In this document: positions 31,440 through 41,639 of the stretch, piece by piece
Layout of the letters: each line of letters opens with the position of its first letter
Position numbering within the stretch: position 1 is the stretch's first letter
Origin: Rhabdophis nuchalis
Taxonomy: Eukaryota > Chordata > Lepidosauria > Squamata > Natricidae
Assembly (NCBI GenBank): GCA_039707465.1
Contig: CM077658.1
Coordinates: 10,260,574-10,324,573, forward strand
Direction: 5' to 3'
DNA: 64,000 nucleotides
Program-made: the position numbers and the translations under genes
Notes under the pieces: generated by a model
What the model was told of the DNA's origin: nothing
The model's database searches: none
What the model saw: only the letters and a program-made list of their open reading frames with translations

Positions 31440-31910
31440 CTTAGAATAGAATAGATCTGGAAGGGACCTTGCAGATCTTCTAGACCTCCCTGTTCAAACA
31501 AGAGAGTGTATAAGAGCTGTGGTGATGCAGTGGTTAGAATGCGGAACTGCTAACTGCTGGCTGCAGTTCGGCAGTTCGATTCTGACTGGCTCAAGGTTAA
31601 CTCAGCTTTCCATCCTTCCGAGGTGGGTAAAATGAGGAGCCAGATTGTTGGGGGCAAGAGGCTGACTCTGTAAACCACTTAGAGAGGTCTATAAAACACT
31701 ATGAAGTGATATATAAGTCTAAGTGCTATTGCTAGTACTGTACCGTTTCAGATATCTGCTCCAGTGATGGCGCACCCACAATGTCTGAAGGAAATCTGTT
31801 CCACTGATTACTTGTCCTCACTGTGAGGAAGTTTCTCCTTAATTCCAGGTTGCTTCTCTCCTTGATTAGTTTCCATCCCTTGTTCTTAGGCCTCGATCAA
31901 GCAGGTTCTA
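31440..31910 (-). mobile_element. CR1-type LINE 3' end split by a Sauria SINE
   Basis: Left part (31440-31510) carries the tail complement 'atctggaagggaccttgcag'. Right part (31740-31910) carries 'tctgttccactgattacttg' and 'cttctctccttgattagttt', complements of the CR1 C-terminal codons. The SINE between them is in opposite orientation. Confidence 0.8.
31517..31734 (+). mobile_element. Sauria SINE
   Basis: Matches the known Sauria SINE layout: tRNA head 'gtgatgcagtggttagaatg', B box 'ggcagttcgattctgactgg', body 'ctttccatccttccgaggtg', 'taaaatgaggagccagattg', and the 3' end 'aagtctaagtgctattgcta' shared with BovB-type LINEs. Nearly full length. This family is a marker of squamates. Confidence 0.92.
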
Positions 31911-31914
31911 ACAA

Positions 31915-32474
31915 CAGTACCTTTACTTCAACCTTTGCATTGTGCTTACTTGAAAAACCAGTCTGAAATCCTAAAAGCCCTCAACCTTTGGCTCTTGTAA
32001 AAGCCCACTGAATATATCATCTGGGTTTTGCCTAATTACACTTAATTAGGAAGTGTAATTACGCTTATAGTGTCACTTTCCCCCCATTAGGAGAACTGTG
32101 GGCAGCAGGAATACCAGGATGGCATCAAAGGCAGGGAGACACTAGAGAGAAGCAATCATGTAAGAAGCAGTCATATGAACAATTTTAAACAGGCAAATCA
32201 AAGAATGAGAGAAAAGGAAGGTATTGGTAGAGGTGGAGGCCCTGTTACCATAATTGACTGAATATTATTTCATTATAAAAGGATCACTATTTATTTATCA
32301 AATCAAATCAATCAATGTAGTTCGGTTGTTGTGTGGTTGGAAACGTATCTTCATGTTCTCACAGACCACCTGGTCTTTTTAATAGGTGATATCAAGAACT
32401 GAAATTTAGGATTAATCCTTAAATAGTTGGATTGACTATCTCTATAGCTTCCCAGACCATATTTATTACTGTGA
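31915..32474. other. Unique stretch, no gene seen
   Basis: No repeat or exon recognised. Confidence 0.45.
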
Positions 32475-32485
32475 AGATGTGGAAG

Positions 32486-32822
32486 GGCACAGGGTGGTTC
32501 AGTGGCTAAGACACTGAGATTGTCGATCAGAAAGGTCGGCAGGTCGAATCCCTAGTGCCACGTAACGGAGGGAGCTCCCGTTACTTGTCCCAGCTTCTGC
32601 CAACCTAGCAGTTCGAAAGCATGTAAAAAATGCAAGTAGAAAAATAGGAACCACCTTTGGTGGGAAAGGAACAGTGTTCCGTGCACCTTGGTGTTTAGTC
32701 ATGCTGGCCACATGAAGATGGAGACATCTTTGGACAGTGCTGGCTCTTTGGCTTTGAAACGCCCCCCTAGAGTCGAGAACGACTAGCACATATGTGCGAG
32801 GGGAACCTTTACCTTTACCTAT
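32486..32822 (+). mobile_element. tRNA-derived squamate SINE with 11-bp target duplication
   Basis: Near full length from 'gcacagggtggttcagtggc' to GGGGAACCTTTACCTTTACC. AGATGTGGAAG lies at 32475-32485 and again at 32823-32833. The (TTTACC)n tail is intact, so this is a relatively recent insertion. A short internal deletion removes the usual 'gagatgagcac' segment. Confidence 0.93.
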
Positions 32823-32879
32823 AGATGTGGAAGAGTATGGTCTGGAGTCACTGGTCTGGCTTTTTGCCAGAGATAATAG

Positions 32880-32975
32880 AGCTTCAAATGTCTGATTGGC
32901 AGGTAGAGAGGTCTTCTGCCTTGAGCAGGGGGTTGGGTTAGAAGACCTCCTTTCAGCCCTATGATGCTCTATTTT
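32880..32975 (+). mobile_element. CR1-type LINE, short 3' fragment
   Basis: 'ttgagcagggggttgggtta' and 'gaagacctcctttcagccct' followed by 'atgatgctctatttta': the last ~90 bp of a diverged CR1. Confidence 0.7.
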
Positions 32976-32989
32976 ATGAGCAAAGTTGG

Positions 32990-34015
32990 ATCTTCCCTAG
33001 CAATTCACAGAGGATATCTATGGTTATTGCAGATAATTTGTTTGGTCTGGCAAGATTCTGTCTATAGGTCAGCTACAATAAAGTAACTACTCAGAAATAA
33101 TTCCACATGTCGTTCTTGGTTTCTTTGGACCTGGCAGAAAGATGGGAAATAACTTAGGCTCAGTTATTTGAGACAATCCTTTTTCCTGTTTAATCTTCAC
33201 CACTCCAAATTATGTTTGGTAGACTGTATTACCTTTAGAGATAAACTGGGTATTCAAGTAGCCATATGCAATTGCCAAGATTTCAATAATTTAGAACAAA
33301 TCTGGTTAAACACAGCCCTGGAGTCCTATTTTTTTATTTTTAGCCCTAAGGAACTGCTCAAGGATTGAAGGTAAAGGAGAAGAAAGTTGGAAAGTAACAA
33401 AATGTTATAACTTACACCTTCCTGCCTAATCGTCTGCAATATCTCAGACGCCTTAAAAGTATACTTGCAAGTTATTTGTTTGTCTAACAATAAAGCATCC
33501 TCAACTTTTTCTTTCCTTCTTTCTTTCTCTTTTCTTTTTCTTTCCAAGGGTTGGTAATTGTCTTGTCTTTGTTATTAAAACCAATTCCTTAATTACAAGA
33601 CATCCTGAAAAGTAACCCCAGGATCATCTGCTGATTACAGCTCTGTAATGTTTTAATGACTCTGCCTTTTTTTCCTTTTGAAAAGACAGTATAATAATTG
33701 TAATAATTTTGTTTCTCAAGTGTTTCTCCCCTGACATGGAGTTTCTTAATGAAAACCGTTCCCAGGGTGTGTTTTCTCTATGACCTTTTATTGCCAAAGC
33801 AACAGGGGGAGAGAAAGAAATTTAAATGACAAAATAAATACGCTGTGGCAATTTTGAATGCTTTTCAATTAACAATAATAAATAATGTTTATTACGAGAG
33901 CATTAACAGCCCCCTGTGACTGTAAGGCACACAAGTCCTTACAGTTACAGAGAAAACTTTTTTTTTCAGTTACCCAGTTGTTACTGAGATAAAATCAGGA
34001 GTAGCAGAGCTGAAA
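32990..34015. other. Repeat-poor AT-rich stretch, no gene seen
   Basis: A pyrimidine-rich run lies at 33507-33546. The rest (notably 33580-33960) shows no repeat or exon. Confidence 0.45.
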
Positions 34016-34017
34016 TA

Positions 34018-34019
<2 letters not shown>

Positions 34020-34062
<43 letters not shown>

Positions 34063-34070
34063 TGTGTGTG
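34020..34070. repeat. (TC)n(TG)n compound microsatellite
   Basis: About 13 CT units followed by about 12 GT units. Confidence 0.95.
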
Positions 34071-34240
34071 GGTAGTCTCTCACACACACTCACACACATT
34101 ATCTTCTCTTTCTCACAAATACAAAGTCAAATAAACCAAATTAGTGTACAGGGCATAACAATTTAAACAATTTAAAAGAGAATGCTTATAGCTTGGGAAG
34201 AAAATAGAATGTTTTCTTTCTGTGATTACACATGCTGATA

Positions 34241-35154
34241 AAGGTAAAGGCTCCCCTCGCACATATGTGCTAGTTATTCTCGACTCTAGGGGGCGGTGCT
34301 CATCTCCCTGTCAAAGCTGAAGAGCCAGTGCTGTCTGAAGACGTCTCCGTGGTCATGTGGCCAGCATGACCTCTAGGTTTGCCCACGTGACACCGCTCTT
34401 GCGCGAGCTGCACTGGCTGCCTGTCGTCTTCCGGGTGCGCTTCAAGGTGTTAATTATCATCTTCAAAGCGCTCCATGGCTCGGGACCTAGCTATCTGCGA
34501 GATCGGATCCTGCCCCACACATCCTCACGACCGATTCGCTCCCACAGAGAGGGGCTTCTCCGGGTGCCGTCCACTAGACTTTGTCAGCGGGCGACGCCCA
34601 GGGGAAGGGCGCTCTCTGTGGCGGGCCCGGCCCTCTGGAACGACCTTCCCCCTGATATTAGGACGACCACTGACCTCCGCTCCTTCCGGGTAAAATTGAA
34701 GACCTATCTCTTTCGACTGGCCGGCCTTGAATAGTTCTCTCTGTCTTTTGACACCAAATTTTAGTGGGTTCTTAATTTTATATCTTTTAGCACGGGTAAA
34801 TATTATTTAATTCCATTTTAATATATATATGTTGTATTTATTGTATATTGTTTTTAGCTCTGCCTGTGCACCGCCCCGGGTCCCTGTGGGGAGAGGGTGC
34901 GGTTAATAAATTCCAATTTCAATTTCAATTTCAATGATTCAATGCCGAAGGTGCACGGAACGCTGTTCCCTTCCCACCAAAGGTGGTCCCTATTTTTCTA
35001 CTTGCATTTTTACGTGCTTTCGAACTGCTAGGTTGGCAGAAGCTGGAACAATTGATGGGAGCTCGCTCCGTTACACGGCGCTAGGGATTCGAACCAACCA
35101 AACTGCCAACCTTTCTGATCGACAAGCTCAGCATCTTAGCCACTGAGCTACCGT
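34241..35154 (-). mobile_element. tRNA-derived squamate SINE interrupted by L2
   Basis: The 3' half of the SINE (34241-34370, 'aggtaaaggctcccctcgca' to 'atgtggccagcatgac') and the 5' half (34935-35154, 'gccgaaggtgcacggaacg' to 'agccactgagctaccgt') are separated by an L2 3' end. Joining the halves gives the normal SINE order. Confidence 0.88.
34371..34934 (+). mobile_element. L2-type LINE 3' end nested in a SINE
   Basis: Encodes HVTPLLRELHWLPVVFRVRFKVL, FKALHGSGPSYLRDR, RSHREGLLRVPS, ALWNDLPPDIRTTTDLRSFR and KLKTYLFRLAGLE, an intact C-terminal frame of about 120 codons. The 3' UTR and an (AATTTC)n tail follow. It is one of the youngest-looking L2 copies in the window and must postdate the SINE. 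Confidence 0.92.
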
Positions 35155-35159
35155 ATACG

Positions 35160-36005
35160 TACTATACGTATTTAACCTTATATGGATAGAGTGTTTCATT
35201 TGAGGTGGCTTACCAAATTTCAGAAACATTACTTTAAACAGTCAACTGGAAAAATACTGTATGCAATTGAGCTTCTGGGTGATTTTAAGCTACGCTTGCT
35301 GCACAGACGAAAGAAAGTTGGTTTTCAGTTTTGTACATTGCAGAGAGGGGGGTGTTTGTGTGTGTGTGGGCGTGCACACATGTGTGTAGGGAGAAGCGGG
35401 AAACAAAGAGGTGTGTTTTTTTTCCTTTAAAAAAATCGCACATCTGTACAAACCTATGGACTTTTGCTATGCTTTCCTAGGAAGACTTCACAAGGTCAAC
35501 AGTCTCTTTGGAATCCAAAAATTGAATTTTGGTGCCATCTATTTTCCTAATAGGATTTGTGCAATCCCAATTGGTGCTGACAGTTTTGGTCTCATCTCTC
35601 GGTTGTGCTGTACATTTTTATTTGACACCAGAGATGGCATCAGTGTGGATTGGAGAGAGCATCTGTGCAGTGGGACGCTCTCTTGGGATTTAAGCTCTTA
35701 CACGCACATCCCTCTTACCAGAGCTGGGTAATTCTACAGATGCCTTGCACACTCGAGTAAAGATTCCTTTTGTTTTGATTTTTGGTTGAAAACCTGAGAA
35801 GAGTCACTGCAAAGTAAATCTACGGTTACATTACTTTATGCATTTCATTTGTAACTTATAAGATCAATGAGGATAAAAATCTGGGGGATGCTACTTTATA
35901 TGAAAAGGGGGAAAAATGCAGGGTTCTGTCATTATTTTTTCTCACATTGGAGAATAAGGACCATCCAAGACAGGTGGTAGATCACATTTTTTTAGATGTC
36001 CAATG
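35160..36005. other. Unique stretch, no gene seen
   Basis: A GT-rich run lies at about 35347-35388. No exon or named repeat elsewhere. Confidence 0.45.
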
Positions 36006-36013
36006 CACTAGGG

Positions 36014-36148
36014 CAGGGGTCTGCAAAGTCGGCTCTTTTAAGACTGGTGGACTTCAACTCCCAGAGTTCCCCAGCCAGCTACGCTGGCTGGGGAACTCTG
36101 GGAGTTGAAGTCCACCAGTCTTAAAAGAGCCGACTTTGCAGACCCCTG
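36014..36148. mobile_element. Hairpin hAT-type MITE, 135 bp, perfect palindrome and target duplication
   Basis: Two 66-bp arms that I read as fully complementary, separated by TAC. Ends CAGGGGTCTGCAAAGTC and complement. CACTAGGG at 36006-36013 recurs at 36149-36156. It is close in sequence to 13241-13375, so a recently active subfamily. Confidence 0.95.
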
Positions 36149-36159
36149 CACTAGGGAAT

Positions 36160-36395
36160 TAAATTTATATAATTCGTATCTGCATTTTAAGCCTGATGAA
36201 AATTGCATTGGTCTTGATGTGAGGTTCTTTTGTAAAGTAGGGATGGGAAAAATCACCCCCCGCCCCTGGGAAAAAGAAAGAAAGAATTGCTATCACTTTC
36301 TTGCTGTACAAAAGTTATTTTTAAAACACAAAAGTCCAATCTTTTGTTAATGAGACTTTTAGTGGGTTGAATCAGAATGTGAACTGTAGTGAGGT
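36160..36395. other. Unique stretch, no gene seen
   Basis: No repeat or exon recognised. Confidence 0.45.
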
Positions 36396-36399
36396 GGTC

Positions 36400-36530
36400 A
36401 GGGTGAAATATGGAGACAAAGTGGGGGAAGATCCAGATTCAAATCTCCACTCAGCCACAGAGTTTTTCGTCCATGGTCTTGGGGATGGAATTCCCTCTCT
36501 CTCAACCTAACCTTAAGGCCTGGTTTCATA
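36400..36530 (+). mobile_element. Possible tRNA-derived SINE remnant
   Basis: 'gaagatccagattcaaatct' and 'ccactcagccacagag' resemble the head and core of the SINE remnant at 16874. Boundaries are not definable. Confidence 0.35.
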
Positions 36531-36861
36531 AAATTATATCACTCTCTTCGTTGGTGGGAATTACTGAGATTCTCCAGAGGTCCCAATAATCTCTTGCATG
36601 TGCTCTTAGTGTCTCTGTTTCTCATGTGTGGCACATCAGTGAAGAGGAAAACAGTAGCATTGACCCTATGAGGCTCATTAGTTGACTCAGGTCAACTTTT
36701 GTTCAGTTGCTATTAAAACTGTAAAGTTTCCCAGATACGATCTTACAGGCTACAAATAAAACCTAGGAGACAATCCAGACAACCCATAAAATATTTCTGC
36801 TTGAACAATTGGAGACTGGAATCAGGCAGAGTGGCTTCTCAATGATACATATTGGCTAAAT

Positions 36862-36927
36862 CAGGGGTCTCCAACCTTTGCAACTTTAAGTCTGAAGGAC
36901 TTCAGCTCCCAGACTTCTCCAGCCAGC
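36862..36927. mobile_element. Half of a hairpin hAT-type MITE
   Basis: 'caggggtctccaacctttgc' to 'ccagccagctttgct' equals the left arm of 40215-40349. The right arm is missing and a SINE fragment follows directly. Confidence 0.8.
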
Positions 36928-36931
36928 TTTG

Positions 36932-37108
36932 CTTTATCCTCACCCCAGCTCTTGCCAACCTAGCTGTTCAAAGCCATACAAATGCAAGTGAGATAAATAG
37001 GTACCATTTTGGTGGGAAGGTAAGAGTGCTACGTGACATCATGCTGGCCACATGACCACAGAAATATCTTTGGAAAGTGCTGGCTTAATGCCCTTGAAAT
37101 AGAGATGA
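36932..37108 (+). mobile_element. tRNA-derived squamate SINE, internal fragment
   Basis: 'agctcttgccaacctagctg', 'ggtaccattttggtgggaag', 'catgctggccacatgaccac' to 'gaaatagagatgagca'. Both ends are missing; CR1 begins just after. Confidence 0.8.
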
Positions 37109-37114
37109 GCAGCT

Positions 37115-37707
37115 TCCAAAAAACATGCCAACACAGTTCTAGGCTGCATAAACAGAGAGATAGACTCAAGATCACTTTGCAATGCCTTGGTAAGGCCACA
37201 CTTGGAATACGGCATCCAGTTTTGGTCGCCACGAAGTAAAAAGGATGTTGAGACTCTGGAAAGAGTGCAAGGAAGAGCAACCAAGATGATTAGGGGACTG
37301 GAGGCTAAATATATGAGGGACGGTTGCAGGAACTGGGTAGGTCTAGTTTAATGAAAAGAAGGACCAGGGGAGACATGGTAACAGTGTTCCAATATCTCAG
37401 GGGTTGCCACAAAGAAGAGGGAGTCAAGCTCTTCTCCAAGGCACCTGAGGGCAGGACAAGAAGCAATGGGTGGAAACTGATCAAGGAGAGAAGCAACTTA
37501 GAACTGAGGAGAAATTTCCTGACAGTGAGAACAATTAATCATGGAACAACTTGCCTCCAGAAGTTGTGAATGCTCCAACACTGAAAGTTCTTAGGAAGAT
37601 GTTGGATAAGCATTTGTCTGAAGAGGTGCAGAGTTTCCTGCCTAAGCAGGGGGTTGGACTAGAAGACCTTCAAGGTCCCTTCCAACTCTGTCATTCAATT
37701 TCTATTT
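37115..37707 (+). mobile_element. CR1-type LINE, 3' end (about 590 bp)
   Basis: Encodes the end of the RT region (YGIQFW) and the following block [76 protein letters not shown], with at least two frameshifts. It ends at the 'cttccaactctgtcattcaa' tail. Confidence 0.9.
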
Positions 37708-37819
37708 CTTAGAGTCAGCAATGATTCGCGGAGTAACATCTGCAAGGGCTCCCTTTTTATATTTGTATTACTGCAAGACAGGGTGATTCCCTTTGCTTCA
37801 CTTAATGATTCTTACTTGC

Positions 37820-38687
37820 TGAGAGTAATACTGGCCATTGGGGGCGAACAACTGGCCCCCGTGGAGAGGGCGCGCAACTTCGGCGTCCTCCTGGATGGAG
37901 GACCATGTGGCGGCCGTGGCCAGGGGGGCGTTCTATCAGGTACGCCTGATACGCCAGTTGCGCCCCTTACTGGACCGGGGAGCCCTTTGCACAGTCACTC
38001 AAGTGCTTGTGACATCCCGGCTGGATTACTGCAACGCTCTCTACATGGGGCTCCCCTTGAGGTGCACTCGAAAGCTACAGTTAGTACAGAATGTGACCGT
38101 GCGGGTGATAACGGGTGCCTCAAGGCAAACCCACGTAACACCTCTCCTGCGCGAGCTGCACTGGCTGCCTGTGGCCTTTCGAGTGCGCTTCAAGGTGTTG
38201 ATGACCATCTTTAAATCGCTCCATGGCTCGGGGCCTAGCTATATACGAGACCGCCTCCTGCCCCATACATCCCTTCGTCCGATCCGCTCCCACAGATAGG
38301 GCCTTCTCCGGGTGCCGTCGGCGGGGCAATGCCGGTTGGCGACACCCAGGGGAAGGGCCTTCTCTGTGGCGGGCCCGGCCCTCTGGAACGACCTACCCCC
38401 CGACCTTCGCACTATCTCGGACCTCCGCCTCTTCCGCCAACGTCTTAAGACGTATTTATTTCAGCAAGCCGGCCTAGGATAGCCCCCGTTTCTGACTTTT
38501 TTAAAAAACAAAAACAAATTATAATTTGCTAATGGTTTTAACATGGGTTTTAGCACGGGTCAATTAATTTAATTCATTTTAACTGATATTTATTGTATTT
38601 TGGGTTTTTTAATAATGCCTGTGCGCCGCCCTGGGTCCTAACAAGGAGAAGGGCGGGGTATAAATTTAATAAAATAAATATTATCTC
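37820..38687 (+). mobile_element. L2-type LINE, longest 3' copy in the window
   Basis: Codes for AFYQVRLIRQLRPLLDRGALCTVTQVLVTSRLDYCNALYMGLPLRCTRKLQLVQN, then VRVITGASRQTHVTPLLRELHWLPVAFRVRFKVL and the usual C-terminus, with frameshifts near 37905 and 38297. SRLDYCNALY and LQLVQN are typical of the L2 RT thumb and connection region. The 3' UTR ends TTTAATAAAATAAATA. Confidence 0.93.
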
Positions 38688-38689
38688 AC

Positions 38690-39215
38690 ATTCAAGTCTG
38701 CCTTTCATCGTTTCATGGAATTCACCTTGTGAGTAAACCAGAAGAAAGGAAGGACAAAAAGGGGATGACAACAATAGTGCTGGATTATTTATTTTTTTAT
38801 CTCTCCAAAAACTTTACTGAACAATGTAAATACTTTTTCAAGGGAAAAAAAAAACCTACTCAACCAATCTATAACTACTTTAACCTGGGGTCAAGTATTC
38901 TGAGAAAAGAAAGTGCAGATGTATTCTTACAACATTGCTTTAAAAGTTTGGTTTCAAGCAACAATGCACAGCGTTATATCCTCAGAGTATATTTTAAATC
39001 CCCCGCCTCCTCCTTTATGAGAAAAGGGAGAAAAACATCTATCCGAACAAGTATTATTTCAAAAGCTTTTTCAGAATGACATATTTCATCTTGGAGAACT
39101 TCCCTCTTGCAAGACTATTATTTGGGCTATTTAATCAGAATGAGAGAGTAGCTAGAACAGAAGAATTGTTTCATCTGGCTCAGCCTCTTGGATTTAACAG
39201 ATATGTATGCATATT
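38690..39215. other. Unique stretch, no gene seen
   Basis: No recognised repeat or exon. Confidence 0.45.
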
Positions 39216-39218
39216 ATT

Positions 39219-39663
39219 TGTGTGTGTGTGTGTGGTTTTTTGAGCTGATCAATAAATAAATCAGGGAGACTGATAAATGTGTGTGTTTGTGTGTGTGCTT
39301 GTGTCACAACACCCTGTTAAGCCCCAATTAAGGGAGGAAGCATACTGCTTTCCTTTTCTGCCTTTCGGCTCATCACCAGAGACCATCTAGACAGAAAGCT
39401 ATGAGTTCCGTTGTGTACTTTTTTTTTATATGTGTGTTAGGTTTTTGAGCTGATCAATGTACTTATCCTCCTGTCTCAGCTGATCAGGATAAGAACCAGT
39501 AGTTTAGTGGCAATTACAACTGCCTCACATGTAATACTTCCCTGGTTCGAATCCCAGTAAGGGCATGGCTAGCTGATGAGAGCTAAATAGCTTGAAATAG
39601 ATCTATCCTAGTCTCCCTGATTTATTTATTGATCAGCTCAAAAACCTAACACACACACACACA
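39219..39663. repeat. Inverted-repeat locus with flanking (GT)n/(AC)n
   Basis: A 35-bp arm at 39237-39271 ('tttttgagctgatcaataaa' then 'taaatcagggagact') is the exact complement of 39610-39644. Outside the arms lie (GT)n on the left and (AC)n on the right. A third copy of the arm start (39431-39457) is in left-arm orientation and pairs with 39628-39655. The structure encloses the tRNA-like SINE head at 39493-39566. Confidence 0.85.
39493..39566 (+). mobile_element. tRNA-Val-like SINE head
   Basis: 'gtagtttagtggcaattaca' (A-box-like), 'actgcctcacatgtaatac' (anticodon-loop position reading CAC) and 'cctggttcgaatcccag' (B box) align with the layout of vertebrate tRNA-Val. The acceptor stem does not pair and no CCA or terminator run follows, so it is not a working tRNA gene. 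The tail to 39660 is probably the SINE body. Confidence 0.6.
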
Positions 39664-40007
39664 CAAGCTGTTCTCATGTTTGAGAACTCATGTTCTGACC
39701 CTCTTCTCCCTGTTTTGCATTGAGAGGCAATTGTAATATTCTGCAAGATGTAGAATGAACCTGTTTTTTTAAAAAAAAAACAAGCAAGGTCATCTTGTAT
39801 CTTTCAAACAATGTAAGGGAGAGAGGAAGGAGTCTTTGGTGTTTGCGTCTACCGAATGTGTGTCCTTCATTCCTTCCATCTTTTCCCTAGAAGCTTCAGT
39901 CAGTTTGTATGGGCATCTCTGACGAGAGCTCAGCAACACACAAACAGAAGATAGATTGAGTTGAGAAAGGGGTGATGGGGTGAAACTCATCAAGTGAATA
40001 TGTGCAA

Positions 40008-40060
40008 TTCTAGGATTTGATGTCCAGACGTCTTCAAGTTGCCAAGGTTGAGAAACACTG
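40008..40060. mobile_element. Right end of a hairpin hAT-type MITE
   Basis: 'caagttgccaaggttgagaa' ACACTG is the terminal arm of the family. The next octamer is GTCTATAG, of the nnnTAnnn form, but the left end is absent. Confidence 0.65.
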
Positions 40061-40214
40061 GTCTATAGGAAAGGCAAACAGGGCTGAGGACTGCTAGATC
40101 TTGCACAATTTTATATAGATTTCACCACTAACTGATATAAAATTAAAGGAATACAATGAAGACAAATGTAAATTAGTAGGTGAACGCAATGGCAATCTGT
40201 GGTATGATCTATAC

Positions 40215-40349
40215 CAGGGGTCCCCAACCTTTGCAACTTTAAGTCTGAAGGACTTCAGCTCCCAGACTTCTCCAGCCAGCTTTGCTGGCTGGAGAAGTCT
40301 GGGAGCTGAAGTCCTTCAGACTTACAGTTGCAAAGGTTGGGGACCCCTG
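40215..40349. mobile_element. Hairpin hAT-type MITE, 135 bp, perfect target duplication
   Basis: Arms of 66 bp around TTT with one mismatch. Ends CAGGGGTCCCCAACC and complement. ATCTATAC at 40207-40214 recurs at 40350-40357. Same length and arm layout as 13241 and 36014 but a distinct arm sequence ('ctgaaggacttcagctccca'). Confidence 0.93.
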
Positions 40350-40359
40350 ATCTATACAG

Positions 40360-41635
40360 ATAGATGATTAATATATGCAAGGACAAAGCTACATTAGAAT
40401 TGCTGATGGATTTGAAAATAACTTCCTTGCATTCTTGAAAAAAATGATAAAAGTTTGACACATTTAAAGAAACCACTGGTGATTATCCTGCATAGCTATA
40501 CCAGCATAGTTACATGTTATGGTTCCTTTTGCCAATAAAGACAACCTTGAACAAGCAGAGGTGTCTCATTATTGCCAAATGTTCTTTGCCTGGAAGAGTC
40601 AACGTTAAGCTATAGTATGTGGCATGTTCAATCTTTATTTATTTATTTGGATTTTTAGGGCTGTCCATCTTATAAATGCGAGTCTGAGGGACCGACACAA
40701 TTTTTTTTAAAAATGCTGTGTGTTCTCTCCACTTAATACAATATAGCCCTGAAAATATACTCCAGTTCATAGCTGCTGCTGGTTCGCCCATGTTCACTTT
40801 GAATGCATTGACTGGGGGGGGGAAATGTGCTGGGTACAAATACACAAACTCCCCCAGAGAGCGCTGAGTAATTTGCAACACCCTAGATTTGTGCTGCATT
40901 GAAAGCCAGGTTCCAGAATGGCCCCTTTTCCTAATTTTACTTCAAACGTGCGCTTCCAAATAGCGCTTATTTATATGCACTGAATCTTGTTACATGCATT
41001 ATGCGCACAAAATGTGCCTTCTGCTCAATTCATTGGCCATGGCAACACAATCGGGTGATAATCGAGGACCTTTGCTGAGCCCACCAATGCATTAAAGATC
41101 TCACGTACAAAATGCAAACATCTGTGGGCATCATTAAACCATTTCTATAGACTACATGCCAAGACCTGACCCACCGGCGAGTCCTACCCTTAGATTTGTA
41201 TGGCCTCAGCAAAAGAGCTGAAAGGCTAAGGTATTAATTCACAAGACCACGAGCTCAATTTAAGATTTAATTTGAGATAACTAAGAGCAACCGAAAAGTG
41301 TATTCAAAGTTATAAGTGCAGAAGAAAAGAGCTTCCCCTGTTTTCCAAGTTAAATATAAATCCAATATTTCTTTAACAGATTAATTTATCAATTGACAAA
41401 CTAGGTCTAAGGGTTCCGAACGCCGTTTTTGCTCAATATCCCGCATTACCGAGCTTCCATTTAACAACTCTTTTTTATTTATTTATTTTTAAGCTTAATT
41501 TATTAAAGTCTTATCCGTAGAGGTTGGCCATGGTTTGATTATGTGTCTGAGCTGGGGGCTGGGATGAGCAGGAGGGGGGGGGTATTTCAGGTTAGAAGAC
41601 ATTCCCACTGAGTAATGTGAAATCTTCACATTTAT
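40360..41635. other. Unique stretch of about 1.3 kb, no gene seen
   Basis: No recognised repeat family or exon. AT-rich in its right third. Confidence 0.45.
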
Positions 41636-41639
41636 TCTA

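Noticed and set aside
36014..36148. Rho-independent-type terminator or regulatory hairpin
   Set aside because: Exact 8-bp target duplications and sibling copies show that it is a transposon, in a eukaryote.
39493..39566. Functional tRNA-Val gene
   Set aside because: The acceptor stem does not pair, the D-arm and anticodon stem are degenerate, and there is no T-run terminator. It fits a SINE head.
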